Shown here in pieces: positions 46,906 through 55,722 of a stretch of 64,000 nucleotides of DNA (the first letter of the stretch is position 1; each line of letters begins with the position of its first letter). The position numbers were made by a program, and so were the translations under genes. Source of the stretch: CBDHDN01 sp965261585. GTDB taxonomy: Bacteria; Pseudomonadota; Alphaproteobacteria; UBA6615. The notes under the pieces were generated by a model. The model was not told the DNA's origin. It did no database searches and was given only the letters and a program-made list of their open reading frames with translations. The stretch is taken from the NCBI GenBank assembly GCA_965261585.1, contig CBDHDN010000016.1, positions 1 through 64,000 on the forward strand, written 5' to 3'.

Positions 46906-47103
46906 GCCGGGGAAATCGACGGCGAGGTGAAAACGACAGGAGGGGTGTGTCTGAATGGCGGCAAATCTGGCCAAATGGCCTTCCAACCGAGGGCTGATCT
47001 CCAAAATCAGGCCATCGGATGGCTGCAAAGGGAATACAGTTCCCTCGACGGTGGTACGGGGGTATGATCTCCGCAAACCTGGAAGTCATCTGGGTAATGT
47101 CGG

Positions 47104-47505
47104 ATTGATATGGACGGCGACGGCCGGGAAAGCCTGCGGCACCAGGAAGGCGACCAATATCAGGCCGCGCCAGGGCAGACGGCCGCGGGCCAGGGCAAGC
47201 CCTGCCGGAATCGCCACCACCAGGCTGGCAAAGACCGTGAGCAGCGCGATCACCACGCTGTTGTAGAGGGAGAGCATGGCGTTGCCGCGCGGCTTGAAGA
47301 CACGCTCCCAAAAACGGAAGCCCCACTCGAGGGGTAGCTTGTGTGGGAAATACCAGACCTCGGCAACCGCCCACAGCAGCATGTTGGCGAGCGGCCCGAA
47401 AATGGCGAAGGCGAACAGGCCGAGTATCAGGCCACGCGGAAGCCAAGCCAGCCAAGCGCGCTCTGCGGCCCCTCCGGGAAGCGCCGCATCCGATGCGGCG
47501 GTCAC
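47104..47505 (-). pseudogene. ABC transporter permease, N-terminal half (split by IS1380)
   Basis: A GTG at 47505 overlaps the stop of the preceding permease gene (GTGA), indicating translational coupling. VTAASDAALPGG leads into the first membrane helix (GLILGLFAFAIFGPLANMLL) and SLYNSVVIALLTVFASLVVA, ending AVAVHIN at the IS junction. It joins in frame with NIARIFYGFG at 43996. The second permease of the transporter is therefore inactivated. Confidence 0.8.
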
Positions 47506-48356
47506 GGAGCACCCCCTTGCCGGACGCCCTGGCGCAGATAGATCCACGCAACAACGCCCGTCATCAGATAGGAGATGAAACCGAGCGCATTGGCGACGCC
47601 GTAGTCGCCGTACGCATTGATGCGAAACGCCATATCGACCGTCAGCATCGTCGGCGTCTGCGCGTTGATCATGATCGGCACCGACAGCACCGACATCATG
47701 ACAACGAATGAGAGTATCAGGCCGACGGCTACCGTCTGCCGTACCTGCGGCAAGACGATCTCCAGCAGGATGCGCAAACGCCCCGCGCCCAGGTTGCGCG
47801 CCGCCTCGATGGTCGCCCGGTCAAGGGAGGCCATTGCGCCGGCGACCAACAACGCGACGAACGGCGTTTGCTTCCACACGAAGGTGATGACGATGCCGCG
47901 CCAATCTAGGAAGCTGGTTGTCTGGATCGGCTCGAGCAAGCCGGCGCCGACCAACAGATTGTTCATCAGGCCGTTCTTTGCCAGGAACGTGCGCATGAGC
48001 TGGCCGGCGACAACGAAGGGGATAAACAGCGGCCACCGATAGAGCCATTTGAGGATCACTACGGCGGTCGGGTTCTCGCCCAATGTCAGGTAACCGCCGA
48101 TAGCGATTGCCAAGGTGCCGATCATTACGGTCGAGATCCCGACGATAACGACCGTGAACAAGATGTCGTTGGAGTAGAAGTCGAATGCCTTGATGAAGTT
48201 GGCGACCGTCCAGCTGCCCGGCACCTCGCCCTCGAACGCGGTCACCAGCGAGAAGCCAAGCGGATAGACGAACAGCAGCCCGACGACGGTGAGCGCCGGC
48301 GCAACCAACAGGAATGAGCTGATCCGATCGTCGCGGAGTAGTCGGGCGAGTTGCAT
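47502..48356 (-). CDS. ABC transporter permease (PotB/sugar-type)
   Basis: A 284-residue protein from ATG 48356 with six membrane helices and the EAA-type loop (DRATIEAARNLGAGRLRILL, then EIVLPQVRQTVAVG). It is typical of the first of a pair of permeases for polyamines, sugars or sugar alcohols. It follows the binding-protein fragment by about 70 bp and overlaps the second permease by 4 bp. It is intact itself, but its partner is split and the binding protein truncated, and no ATP-binding subunit gene is present in this window. Confidence 0.82.
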   Translation of the reverse strand: MQLARLLRDDRISSFLLVAPALTVVGLLFVYPLGFSLVTAFEGEVPGSWTVANFIKAFDFYSNDILFTVVIVGISTVMIGTLAIAIGGYLTLGENPTAVVILKWLYRWPLFIPFVVAGQLMRTFLAKNGLMNNLLVGAGLLEPIQTTSFLDWRGIVITFVWKQTPFVALLVAGAMASLDRATIEAARNLGAGRLRILLEIVLPQVRQTVAVGLILSFVVMMSVLSVPIMINAQTPTMLTVDMAFRINAYGDYGVANALGFISYLMTGVVAWIYLRQGVRQGGAP

Positions 48357-48424
48357 TGGCTGGATGTCGCGGCCGAGACGCGCGCCGGGGACGTCGTCCC
48401 CGGCGCGCCTCATCGCAACAAGTA

Positions 48425-48781
48425 TTAGTTCTGCACCAGTTTCTCGTAGGATTCCAGGATGTCGTCGAAGAACGGCCCGATCGGGAAAACCTTGCCCTTA
48501 GTGGCCAGATCGTCGGGGCTGACATCTGCGAACAGTGCGTCGAAGTCCGCCGGTTCCAGGGAACCCTCGACATGTTCGGCATCGATGCCCGGGTACCAGT
48601 TGAAGCGCTTGACGATGCCCTCGGCCTGCACTGCCGGGCTGGTCGCCAGCTCGATGAACTTGCGGGCCAGATCGGGGTTCGACGCCTTGGCCGGCGAGAT
48701 GTAGTACATCGGCTGCCCCGGCATTCCCGGACCGATCAGATTGAGCTTGATGTTCGGCGCCACACGGCCATCGCCCTGCCA
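48425..48781 (-). pseudogene. Extracellular solute-binding protein, C-terminal fragment
   Basis: About 119 residues from WQGDGRVAPNIKLNL to SYEKLVQN, the C-terminal lobe of a family-1-type binding protein (LARKFIELATSPAVQAEGIV, RFNWYPGIDAEHV). Just upstream an in-frame TAG (48782-48784) follows FAVG, where relatives would read on; beyond that only some 20 further codons look plausible before the sequence becomes the start region of the next gene on the other strand. The normal 350-400 residues are therefore lost by deletion, and the transporter lacks its ligand-binding subunit. Confidence 0.75.
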
Positions 48782-48811
48782 CTAGCCCACGGCGAACGCG
48801 GTTGCAACCAG

Positions 48812-48852
48812 CTTTGCACGCGCGGCCATTCCTTGTGCAAAGACGTGCAAAG
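48812..48852. promoter_or_regulatory. Cluster of GTGCAAAG half-sites, candidate LacI-family operator
   Basis: CTTTGCAC at 48812-48819, GTGCAAAG at 48835-48842 and again at 48845-48852, with a further TGCAAAG at 48874. These lie between the leftward ABC genes and the rightward operon that includes a LacI-type regulator, where a control site would be expected. The first pair form an inverted repeat with a 15-bp gap. Function is inferred from position and symmetry. Confidence 0.5.
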
Positions 48853-48908
48853 TGCTACAAATGGAGCTCACGATGCAAAGCCTACGGAGGGCGCGGCAGG
48901 TCGACGGC

Positions 48909-49679
48909 ATGGATACGAGGTTCGAGGCCGCAAGAGCGATCGTCCGCAGCGCGGGAGCATTGGCGCGGCAACGGTATGAGCTGGCGCGCAACGTGAGCCG
49001 CGCCGATATGGAGCGGTTCAGGACCGCGAGCAGCGAGGCCGTCGAGCAGGCCATCGTTGCCGAAATCCGGGCTCAATTTCCCCGCGACACCGCCTACGGC
49101 GAGGAGTTTGGCGGGGATATCGGCGATCCTCTGTGGGTGATCGATCCGATCGACGGCGTCGTCAATTTCGGCCGCGGCATCCCCTACTTCTGCATCTCCG
49201 TCGCTGTCGTCAGCGCTGGCGTCACCGAGATCGGCATTGTCTACGACGTCATCGCCGACGAGCTGTTCGAGGCCCGCCGTGGCCACGGCGCCGCGGTCAA
49301 TGGGCGGCCACTGCAGTGCAGTGAGGTTACCGACCCGCGGCGTAGCTGCATTGGCCTGGGCTTCGCCCACCGCACGCCGATCGCGGACTACGCCGAGACG
49401 GTGGGCCGGCTCATGGCCGCTGGGATCGACTATCGTCGGCTGAGCGCCGCCGCGTTGATGTTGGCGCACGTCGCGGACGGCCGGCTCGATGGTTTTTTCG
49501 AGGCGCGACTGCACAGCTGGGACGTGCTGGCCGGCTTGCTGCTTTGCGAGGAAGCGGGCGCCAGGGTGAGCGACTTCCGCCCGGCCCAGCGGCTGCGCTC
49601 GGGCGGCCCTGCCCTGGCCTGTGCCCCCGGTCTGTGGGACTGCATCAACGAAATGCTGCTCGTCGCTGAGCATGCTTGA
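48909..49679 (+). CDS. Inositol-monophosphatase-family protein
   Basis: 256 residues from ATG 48909 (MDTRFEAARAIVRSAGALAR, where the family similarity starts); in-frame upstream starts at 48852 and 48873 are possible, the latter with a GGAG site. Motif A reads WVIDPIDGVVNFGRG (the usual Thr after DG is Val) and motif B reads LHSWDVLAGLLLCEEAGA. Family members are Mg-dependent phosphatases acting on inositol or sugar phosphates. It is the first gene of the rightward sugar operon and overlaps the regulator gene by 8 bp, so a sugar-phosphate substrate is likely. Confidence 0.82.
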   Translation: MDTRFEAARAIVRSAGALARQRYELARNVSRADMERFRTASSEAVEQAIVAEIRAQFPRDTAYGEEFGGDIGDPLWVIDPIDGVVNFGRGIPYFCISVAVVSAGVTEIGIVYDVIADELFEARRGHGAAVNGRPLQCSEVTDPRRSCIGLGFAHRTPIADYAETVGRLMAAGIDYRRLSAAALMLAHVADGRLDGFFEARLHSWDVLAGLLLCEEAGARVSDFRPAQRLRSGGPALACAPGLWDCINEMLLVAEHA

Positions 49680-50688
49680 GCGCCGCCGCCGCACCACGTC
49701 GGCCGACGTTGCCGCGCACGCCGGCGTCTCGCGCTCGGCCGTGTCGCGGACCTTCACGCCGGGCGCCAGTGTCTCGACCGAGACCCGCGAGCGCGTGCTG
49801 CGGTCCGCCAAGGAGCTGGGCTATCGGCGCAACGCCCTGGCGCGCAGCCTGACGACGAACAGCACGGACCTGGTCGCGGTGGTCATCGGTTATCTGTCGA
49901 GCCAATACGAGCCGTATTTCTTGAGTCGGCTGACCGCCGGCCTGCAGCGCATGCACAAACGCGCGCTGCTTGTGAACATCGAGGACGACGACGACGTCGA
50001 CGTACCGCTTCTGGAGGCCCTCTCCTACCCCGTCGAAGCGGTTGTCGTGGCGGCCGGTAGCATCTCGCCGGGCACGGCCGAGGAGTGTCTGCGGCTTGGC
50101 ATTCCTCTGGTGTTGTCGGGTCGGGCGCTGGCCGCCGACGGGGTCGATGCTGTCTGCTGCGACAATCGTCACGGTGCGCGCCTGGCGGCAGACGCCCTCG
50201 TAAAAGGCCGGCATGAGCGTATTGCCTATCTCGGCGGCCGGCAGTCCATTCCGGCCGAGATAGAGCGCTCGCAAGGCTTTGCCGAAGGCCTTGCCGCGAA
50301 CGGTGCCCGCCTCGTCGCCAGCGAGCGCGGTGATTTCAGTTTCGAGAGCGGCTACAGCGCCGGCCTCGCCCTGTTGCGCGCCACCGCCCGGCCGGACGCC
50401 ATTTTCTGCTGCAACGACGCGATGGCCCTGGGAGCCATTGACGCGGCCCGCCACACTTTGGATCTCAAGGTCCCGGACGACGTGTCGATCATTGGCTTTG
50501 ACGATATCCCGATGGCGGCATGGCCCTGTTTCAGTCTGACGACCCTGCGCAATCCGGTCGACGATGCCGTCGAGAACATTCTCAATCTGCTGCGCCGGCG
50601 CATCGGTCATCCGCAGCTGCCACCTGAGATCCGCCTGCTGCGCCCGATCATGGTGCGGCGCAGCTCGGCGCGGTTGGCGCTTCCCTAG
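49672..50688 (+). CDS. LacI-family transcriptional regulator
   Basis: 338 residues from ATG 49672, overlapping the end of the phosphatase gene. The N-terminal HTH is TTSADVAAHAGVSRSAVSRT with the hinge NALARSLTTNSTDLVAVVIG; a periplasmic-binding-protein-like sensor domain follows (VDAVCCDNRHGARLAADALV, RHERIAYLGGRQSIP, DVSIIGFDDIPMA). It probably controls this sugar locus through the half-sites at 48812-48852, with a sugar or sugar phosphate as inducer. Complete. Confidence 0.88.
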   Translation: MLERRRRTTSADVAAHAGVSRSAVSRTFTPGASVSTETRERVLRSAKELGYRRNALARSLTTNSTDLVAVVIGYLSSQYEPYFLSRLTAGLQRMHKRALLVNIEDDDDVDVPLLEALSYPVEAVVVAAGSISPGTAEECLRLGIPLVLSGRALAADGVDAVCCDNRHGARLAADALVKGRHERIAYLGGRQSIPAEIERSQGFAEGLAANGARLVASERGDFSFESGYSAGLALLRATARPDAIFCCNDAMALGAIDAARHTLDLKVPDDVSIIGFDDIPMAAWPCFSLTTLRNPVDDAVENILNLLRRRIGHPQLPPEIRLLRPIMVRRSSARLALP

Positions 50689-50754
50689 CCATCGGTCGTT
50701 GAAGTCGCGCGACGGATTCGTGACCATGTCACGCAGCGGACGCGGAGGCGCAGC

Positions 50755-51909
50755 ATGGCCAGGACAACCGACTTTCTGATTATCGGCGCCGGTATCGCCG
50801 GCGCATCGGCAGCGGCCGAGCTGGCCAGTCACGGCACCGTGGTCCTCCTGGAGCGCGAATCGCGGCCGGGCTACCACAGCACCGGCCGGTCCTCCGCCCT
50901 GTTCACCGAGACCTACGGCAACCGCGTCGTCCGCGCGCTCAGCGCGTCGAGCCGGCAGTTTTTTACCGAGACGCCCGCCGGCTTCGCCGAGCATCCGCTG
51001 CTTGCACCGCGCGGCGTCATGATGATCGCCACGCCGGCGCAGGTTCCGGCGCTGGACCGCCAGATCGACGCGACGCGCGAGTTCAGCCCCGACCTGACAC
51101 GGTTGACCGGAGAGGAAGCACGGTCTCTTGCGCCGATCCTGAAGCCGGGTCATGTCGCCGCCGCCAGTCTGGAACCACAGGCGTGCGACATCGACGTCGA
51201 CGCCCTGCACAACGGCTTTCTGCGCCGGCTGACGGCGCGCGGTGGCCGCCTTGTCGTCGATGCCGAAGTCACGGCGATCGAGCGCGCCGGCGCTGCCTGG
51301 ACCGTCCGGACGCGGGCCGGCGCCTGGGCAGCGGGCATCGTGGTCAATGCCGCCGGCGCCTGGGCCGATGCGGTAGCCGGCCTGGCCGGCGCCACGCCCG
51401 TCGGCCTGACGCCGAAACGCCGCACCGCAATCCTGATCGCCGCGCCCGATCTCTACGCACCGGAGGAACTGGCCCGCTGGCCGGCGACCGTCGATGCCGA
51501 CGAGAGCTTTTATTTCAAGCCGGACGCCGGCCGGCTGCTGGTATCCCCAGCCGACGCGACGCCGAGCGAGCCGTGCGACGCGCAGCCCGAGGACCTCGAT
51601 GTCGCCACAGCGGTCGACCGGCTGACCACGGCCGCCGACGTCACGGTGGAGCACATCCTGCACAAGCGCGCCGGCCTGCGGACTTTTGCCGACGACAACA
51701 CGCCTGTAGTGGGCTACGACCCCAAACAGTCCGGTTTCTTCTGGCTGGCCGGTCAGGGGGGCTACGGCATTCAGACCTCGCCGGCCATGGCGCGCATCGC
51801 CGACGCCCTCGTGACGGGCACCGAGATGCCAGGCGACGTTGCCGCGCGTGGCGTCACGGTCGGCGATTTGTCGCCAGGACGGTTCGCCGCCTCGGGCCAG
51901 ATGACGTAG
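50755..51909 (+). CDS. FAD-dependent oxidoreductase (DAO family)
   Basis: 384 residues from ATG 50755. The N-terminal FAD-binding Rossmann motif is DFLIIGAGIAGASAAAELAS, with ERESRPGYHSTGRSSALF next and the C-terminal GFFWLAGQGGYGIQTSPAMA that closes the FAD site. It belongs to the D-amino-acid oxidase/glycine oxidase fold group; the substrate is unknown. It lies 66 bp after the regulator and 38 bp before xylulokinase, so it is part of the same operon and may oxidise a sugar-derived or amino compound. Confidence 0.8.
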   Translation: MARTTDFLIIGAGIAGASAAAELASHGTVVLLERESRPGYHSTGRSSALFTETYGNRVVRALSASSRQFFTETPAGFAEHPLLAPRGVMMIATPAQVPALDRQIDATREFSPDLTRLTGEEARSLAPILKPGHVAAASLEPQACDIDVDALHNGFLRRLTARGGRLVVDAEVTAIERAGAAWTVRTRAGAWAAGIVVNAAGAWADAVAGLAGATPVGLTPKRRTAILIAAPDLYAPEELARWPATVDADESFYFKPDAGRLLVSPADATPSEPCDAQPEDLDVATAVDRLTTAADVTVEHILHKRAGLRTFADDNTPVVGYDPKQSGFFWLAGQGGYGIQTSPAMARIADALVTGTEMPGDVAARGVTVGDLSPGRFAASGQMT

Positions 51910-51947
51910 GCTCGCCGCGGACGGACATCGGAAGGGGGGCGGCTCCT

Positions 51948-53414
51948 GTGTATATCGGCATCGACCTCGGCACGTCGGGCGTCAAGGCCGTGCTTGTCGG
52001 CGACGACCAGGTCATTGTTGGTCAGGCGACCGCGCCGCTCAGCGTCTCGACGCCACAACCGCTTTGGTCCGAGCAGGATCCCGTTGCATGGTGGGCCGCC
52101 ACCGACGCGGCGATGACCGAGTTGCGAGCCGACCACGCCGCGGCGATGGGCGGCGTGCGGGCGATCGGCCTGTCGGGCCAAATGCACGGTGCGACGCTGC
52201 TCGACCGTGACGACCGGGTGCTGCGGCCATGCATCCTTTGGAACGACGGCCGCTCCGCCGCGCAGTGCGGCGAGCTGGAGCGCATGGTGCCGGACTCGCG
52301 TGGGATTACCGGCAACCTGGCGATGCCGGGATTCACGGCACCGAAGCTGCTGTGGGTCGCGCAGGAAGAGCCGGCGGTGTTCCGGCGCGTCGCGCGGGTG
52401 CTGCTGCCCAAGGATTATCTGCGCCTGCGGCTGACCGGGGAATATGTCTCCGAGATGTCCGACGCGGCCGGAACGCTGTGGCTCGACGTCGCCAAGCGGC
52501 AGTGGTCTGACGCGATGCTGGCGGCCACCGGACTGGATCGTACGGCGATGCCGGCCCTCGTCGAGGGCAGCCGGCCGACCGGAACGTTGCGGCCCGCCAT
52601 CGCCGAGGCATGGGGCCTGTCGAGGGGTGTCGTCGTCGCCGGTGGCGCCGGGGACAACGCCGCCGGCGCCGCCGGGATCGGCACGGTCGTGCCGGGTCGT
52701 GCATTTCTGTCGCTCGGCACGTCCGGCGTCTATTTCGTGGCAAGTGCCACGTTCGCCCCCAATCCCGAGCGCGACGTGCATGCCTTCTGCCACTGCCTGC
52801 CCGGCATGTGGCACCAGATGTCCGTCATGTTGAGCGCCGCCAGCTGCCTCGGCTGGATCGCCGAGGTGACGCGCGCACCATCGGAAGCAGCGCTGCTGGA
52901 CGAAATCGCTGCCGCCGGCGGCGACGATCCGCTGCCGCTGTTCCTGCCCTACCTGACGGGCGAACGCACACCGCACAACGATCCGCACGCCAAGGGCGTC
53001 TTCTTTGGTCTCACGAACACGACCGACCGGGCGTCGCTCGGCCGCGCCGTCCTGGAAGGTGTCGCGTTCGGCTTGGCCGACGGGCAGGACGCTCTCGTTG
53101 AAGCCGGCACGCGGATCGACGAGGTCTCGGTCATCGGCGGCGGCGCGCGCAGCCGCCTGTGGGGCGAGATCCTGGCCGCGGTGCTGCGGCGCCCCCTCAC
53201 CTATCACCGCGGCGGCGAGGTTGGGCCCGCGTTCGGCGCGGCGCGTCTCGGCCGCCTGGCCGTGACGGACGAGGACCCCGCCGCCGTCTGCACACCGCCG
53301 CCCGTGGAGCACGTCGTCGATCCCGACGCCGAGCAAAGCGAACAGCTGCAATCGAGGCTGGCGCGTTGGCGTGACCTCTACGTGCGCCTCCGGCCCGCTT
53401 TTCAACAATCTTGA
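51948..53414 (+). CDS. xylB: Xylulokinase
   Basis: 488 residues starting at GTG 51948 with a GGGGGG-rich ribosome-binding site. FGGY kinase features: YIGIDLGTSGVKAVLVGD (phosphate 1), GLSGQMHGATLLD, CILWNDGRSAAQ, a second ATPase lobe with GGAGDNAAGAAGIG, and VIGGGARSRLWGEILAAVL. It phosphorylates D-xylulose to D-xylulose 5-phosphate for the pentose phosphate pathway. The gene ends 16 bp before xylose isomerase, so the two consecutive steps of xylose use are coupled. Confidence 0.92.
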   Translation: MYIGIDLGTSGVKAVLVGDDQVIVGQATAPLSVSTPQPLWSEQDPVAWWAATDAAMTELRADHAAAMGGVRAIGLSGQMHGATLLDRDDRVLRPCILWNDGRSAAQCGELERMVPDSRGITGNLAMPGFTAPKLLWVAQEEPAVFRRVARVLLPKDYLRLRLTGEYVSEMSDAAGTLWLDVAKRQWSDAMLAATGLDRTAMPALVEGSRPTGTLRPAIAEAWGLSRGVVVAGGAGDNAAGAAGIGTVVPGRAFLSLGTSGVYFVASATFAPNPERDVHAFCHCLPGMWHQMSVMLSAASCLGWIAEVTRAPSEAALLDEIAAAGGDDPLPLFLPYLTGERTPHNDPHAKGVFFGLTNTTDRASLGRAVLEGVAFGLADGQDALVEAGTRIDEVSVIGGGARSRLWGEILAAVLRRPLTYHRGGEVGPAFGAARLGRLAVTDEDPAAVCTPPPVEHVVDPDAEQSEQLQSRLARWRDLYVRLRPAFQQS

Positions 53415-53430
53415 GGTTCAGGAGGCGTTG

Positions 53431-54744
53431 ATGGAACCATTCTTCCCGACAATCGAAAAGGTCCGCTATGCCGGGCCGGACAGCGACAACCCGTTCCCCT
53501 ATCGCCACTACGACAAGGACAAGCAGGTGCTGGGCCAAACCATGGCGGCACATCTGCGCTTCGCCGTGTGCTACTGGCATACGTTCTGTTGGCAGGGCAA
53601 CGACCCGTTCGGCGCACCGACGCTGCTGCGGCCATGGTTCGGTGGCACCGACGCGAAGGCGGCGGCCGAGCACAAGCTCGACGTCGCGTTCGAGTTGTTC
53701 GAGAAGCTCGACGTCCCGTTCTTTACCTTCCACGACCGCGACGCCGCTCCCGAGGCCGCGACCCTGGCCGAAACCAACGCCAACCTGGACCGCATCGTCG
53801 AGCGCATGGAAAGCGCGATGGCGCGCACCGGTGTGAAGCTGCTGTGGGGCACGGCCAACCTGTTCAGCCATCGCCGCTATCAGGCCGGTGCGGCGACCAA
53901 CCCGGATCCCGAGGTGTTTGCCTATGCGGCGGCCCAGGTGAGGGCGGCGATGGACGCGACCCACCGCCTCGGCGGCGCCAACTATGTGCTGTGGGGCGGT
54001 CGCGAAGGCTATGAGACGCTGCTGAACACGGACATCGGCCGCGAGCTGGACCAGCTCGGCCGCTTCATGGCGATGGTCGTCGACTACAAGCACAAGATCG
54101 GCTTCGGCGGCGCGATCCTGATCGAGCCGAAGCCACAGGAACCGACGAAGCATCAGTACGACTACGACACCGCCGCGGTGTTCGCGTTCCTGCAGAAGTA
54201 CGGCCTCGACAAGGAGATCAAAGTGAACATCGAGGCCAACCATGCGACGCTGGCCGGCCACAGCTTCGAGCACGAGGTCGCCTACGCTGCCGCCAACGGC
54301 ATTCTCGGCTCGATCGACATGAACCGCGGCGACCCCCAGCTGGGCTGGGACACAGACCAGTTTCCCAACAACGTGTCCGAGCTCGCGCTCGTGCTCTATC
54401 ACATCCTGCGCGGCGGCGGCCTTGGCTCCGGCGGGCTCAACTTCGATGCCAAGATCCGCCGCCAGTCGATCGATCCGGAGGACTTGGTCCACGCCCATAT
54501 CGGCGCCATCGACGCCTGCGCCCGCGCCCTCGAGGCGGCGGCGCGCATGATCGAGAAGGGCCGCCTCGACGGGCATGTCAGCGCCCGCTATCGGGGCTGG
54601 GACGACCAGCTGGGCCGGCGGATCCTGACCGGCGAAGCGAGCCTCGACGGCCTCGCCGACGATGTCGCGACAGCGGGCATCGCGCCGCAGCCGTGCTCTG
54701 GACAGCAGGAGCTGCTCGAGAACCTGGTCAACCGGTACGTCTAG
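53431..54744 (+). CDS. xylA: Xylose isomerase
   Basis: 437 residues, ATG 53431 after AGGAGGCGTTG. The catalytic and metal-binding signatures of class II xylose isomerase are all present: FFTFHDRDAAPE (catalytic His), VLWGGREGYETLLNT, EANHATLAGHSFEHE, SIDMNRGDPQLGWDTDQFP and GGLNFDAKIRRQS. It converts D-xylose to D-xylulose, the substrate of the preceding kinase. Last gene of the operon, followed by a likely terminator. Intact. Confidence 0.95.
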   Translation: MEPFFPTIEKVRYAGPDSDNPFPYRHYDKDKQVLGQTMAAHLRFAVCYWHTFCWQGNDPFGAPTLLRPWFGGTDAKAAAEHKLDVAFELFEKLDVPFFTFHDRDAAPEAATLAETNANLDRIVERMESAMARTGVKLLWGTANLFSHRRYQAGAATNPDPEVFAYAAAQVRAAMDATHRLGGANYVLWGGREGYETLLNTDIGRELDQLGRFMAMVVDYKHKIGFGGAILIEPKPQEPTKHQYDYDTAAVFAFLQKYGLDKEIKVNIEANHATLAGHSFEHEVAYAAANGILGSIDMNRGDPQLGWDTDQFPNNVSELALVLYHILRGGGLGSGGLNFDAKIRRQSIDPEDLVHAHIGAIDACARALEAAARMIEKGRLDGHVSARYRGWDDQLGRRILTGEASLDGLADDVATAGIAPQPCSGQQELLENLVNRYV

Positions 54745-54764
54745 ACCCGTGCTTGCAAGTGAGC

Positions 54765-54800
54765 GCCGTCCATGGAGCCTCGGACGGCCGCTTTCTTTCC
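54765..54800 (+). terminator. Probable intrinsic terminator after xylA
   Basis: GCCGTCC and GGACGGC (54765-54771 and 54782-54788) form a 7-bp stem with a 10-base loop, followed by a pyrimidine-rich CGCTTTCTTTCCC. It is 21 bp after the xylA stop. Confidence 0.6.
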
Positions 54801-55043
54801 CGTGATTGCGCAAGCCGCGCCCACTCCCAATATTAAGGCGCGGGGGGAACTGCCAAAGCCCGCTCCTGCGGCCGGCGATGGGTCGCTGTCGTCGTGGCGC
54901 CATGATCGTTCGCCCCTGTCGCCGGCCAGGACGCGAGGCAGATTTGTCGGGACGATGAACAGGGTCGACAACAGCGGCAGTTGTGGCCGGCGCGGCCGGC
55001 AGCGGTCACCGGCCGTGGCGCCGAAGCGCCTGGCGGCCGCGGC
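54801..55043. other. Intergenic region before the TerC gene
   Basis: About 240 bp with no gene. It should carry the promoter of the TerC-family gene; I see no clear boxes. Confidence 0.4.
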
Positions 55044-55670
55044 ATGAATGGCCTCGACACTCTTTTTGTCTTCGATTTGCCGTCGTTCGCGTCGATCATC
55101 CTGATCGACATCATCATGTCGGGCGACAACGCCATCATCATCGGCTTGGCCGCCAGCGGCCTGCCGCCGGCGCTGCGGCGCCGGGCCATCATCTTCGGCA
55201 TCGCCGGCGCGGCGGCGCTGCGCATCCTGTTCGCCTCGCTCACGTTCCAGCTGCTGGAGATCCTCGGCCTGACCCTGGCCGGCGGCATCCTGCTGCTGTG
55301 GGTCGCCTATCGCATGTGGCGGGAGTTGTGCAGCCCGCGCGCCACCGACCGGCAACTCGCGCCGGAAGAGCGCTACCGTGGAACGCTCAAGAGCGCGCTG
55401 ATCAGTATTGTCGTTGCCGACGTGACCATGTCGATCGACAACGTGCTGGCGGTTGCCGGCGCGTCCCACGGCTACCTGGGCATGCTGATCTTCGGCCTGA
55501 TCCTGTCAATCGCACTGATGGGCTTTGCGGCCACGCGGATCGCCCGCTTGCTCGACCGCCACCATTGGATCGCCTATGTCGGCATCGCCGTCGTTACCTA
55601 TGTGGCCGGCGACATGATCTGGCGCGGCTCGCGGGAGGTGATGACCGTCATGAGCTACGTCGCCCTGTAG
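55044..55670 (+). CDS. TerC-family integral membrane protein (YjbE-like)
   Basis: 208 residues from ATG 55044, with seven hydrophobic segments. The family signature appears twice: ILIDIIMSGDNAIIIGLAAS near the N-terminus and VADVTMSIDNVLAVAGASHG in the middle; the Asp-Asn pairs in both are thought to bind metal ions. TerC-like proteins are linked to manganese export and metal homeostasis. The gene stands alone in its context; the next gene starts 52 bp later. Confidence 0.85.
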   Translation: MNGLDTLFVFDLPSFASIILIDIIMSGDNAIIIGLAASGLPPALRRRAIIFGIAGAAALRILFASLTFQLLEILGLTLAGGILLLWVAYRMWRELCSPRATDRQLAPEERYRGTLKSALISIVVADVTMSIDNVLAVAGASHGYLGMLIFGLILSIALMGFAATRIARLLDRHHWIAYVGIAVVTYVAGDMIWRGSREVMTVMSYVAL

Positions 55671-55722
55671 CCGGATACGATGGCGGCGCCGACCACCCGC
55701 CCGTCTGCTACGATCGCCGCCG

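Larger units (their letters stand above)
43997..47103 (+). mobile_element. IS1380-family element (outer copy B) containing a second inverted copy
   Basis: The ends are inverted repeats CCCGCATTACCCAGATGA (left) and CCGACATTACCCAGATGA (from the right), with target duplication ATTGAT. Without the inner insertion it would be about 1.64 kb, the usual IS1380 size. Its transposase gene is cut after about codon 50 by the inner copy A at 44241-45700. It interrupts the ABC permease gene. Confidence 0.85.

Noticed and set aside
51771..53408. A 545-codon minus-strand frame opposite xylB
   Set aside because: Shadow of the xylulokinase gene; no family resemblance and His/Arg/Gly-rich composition.
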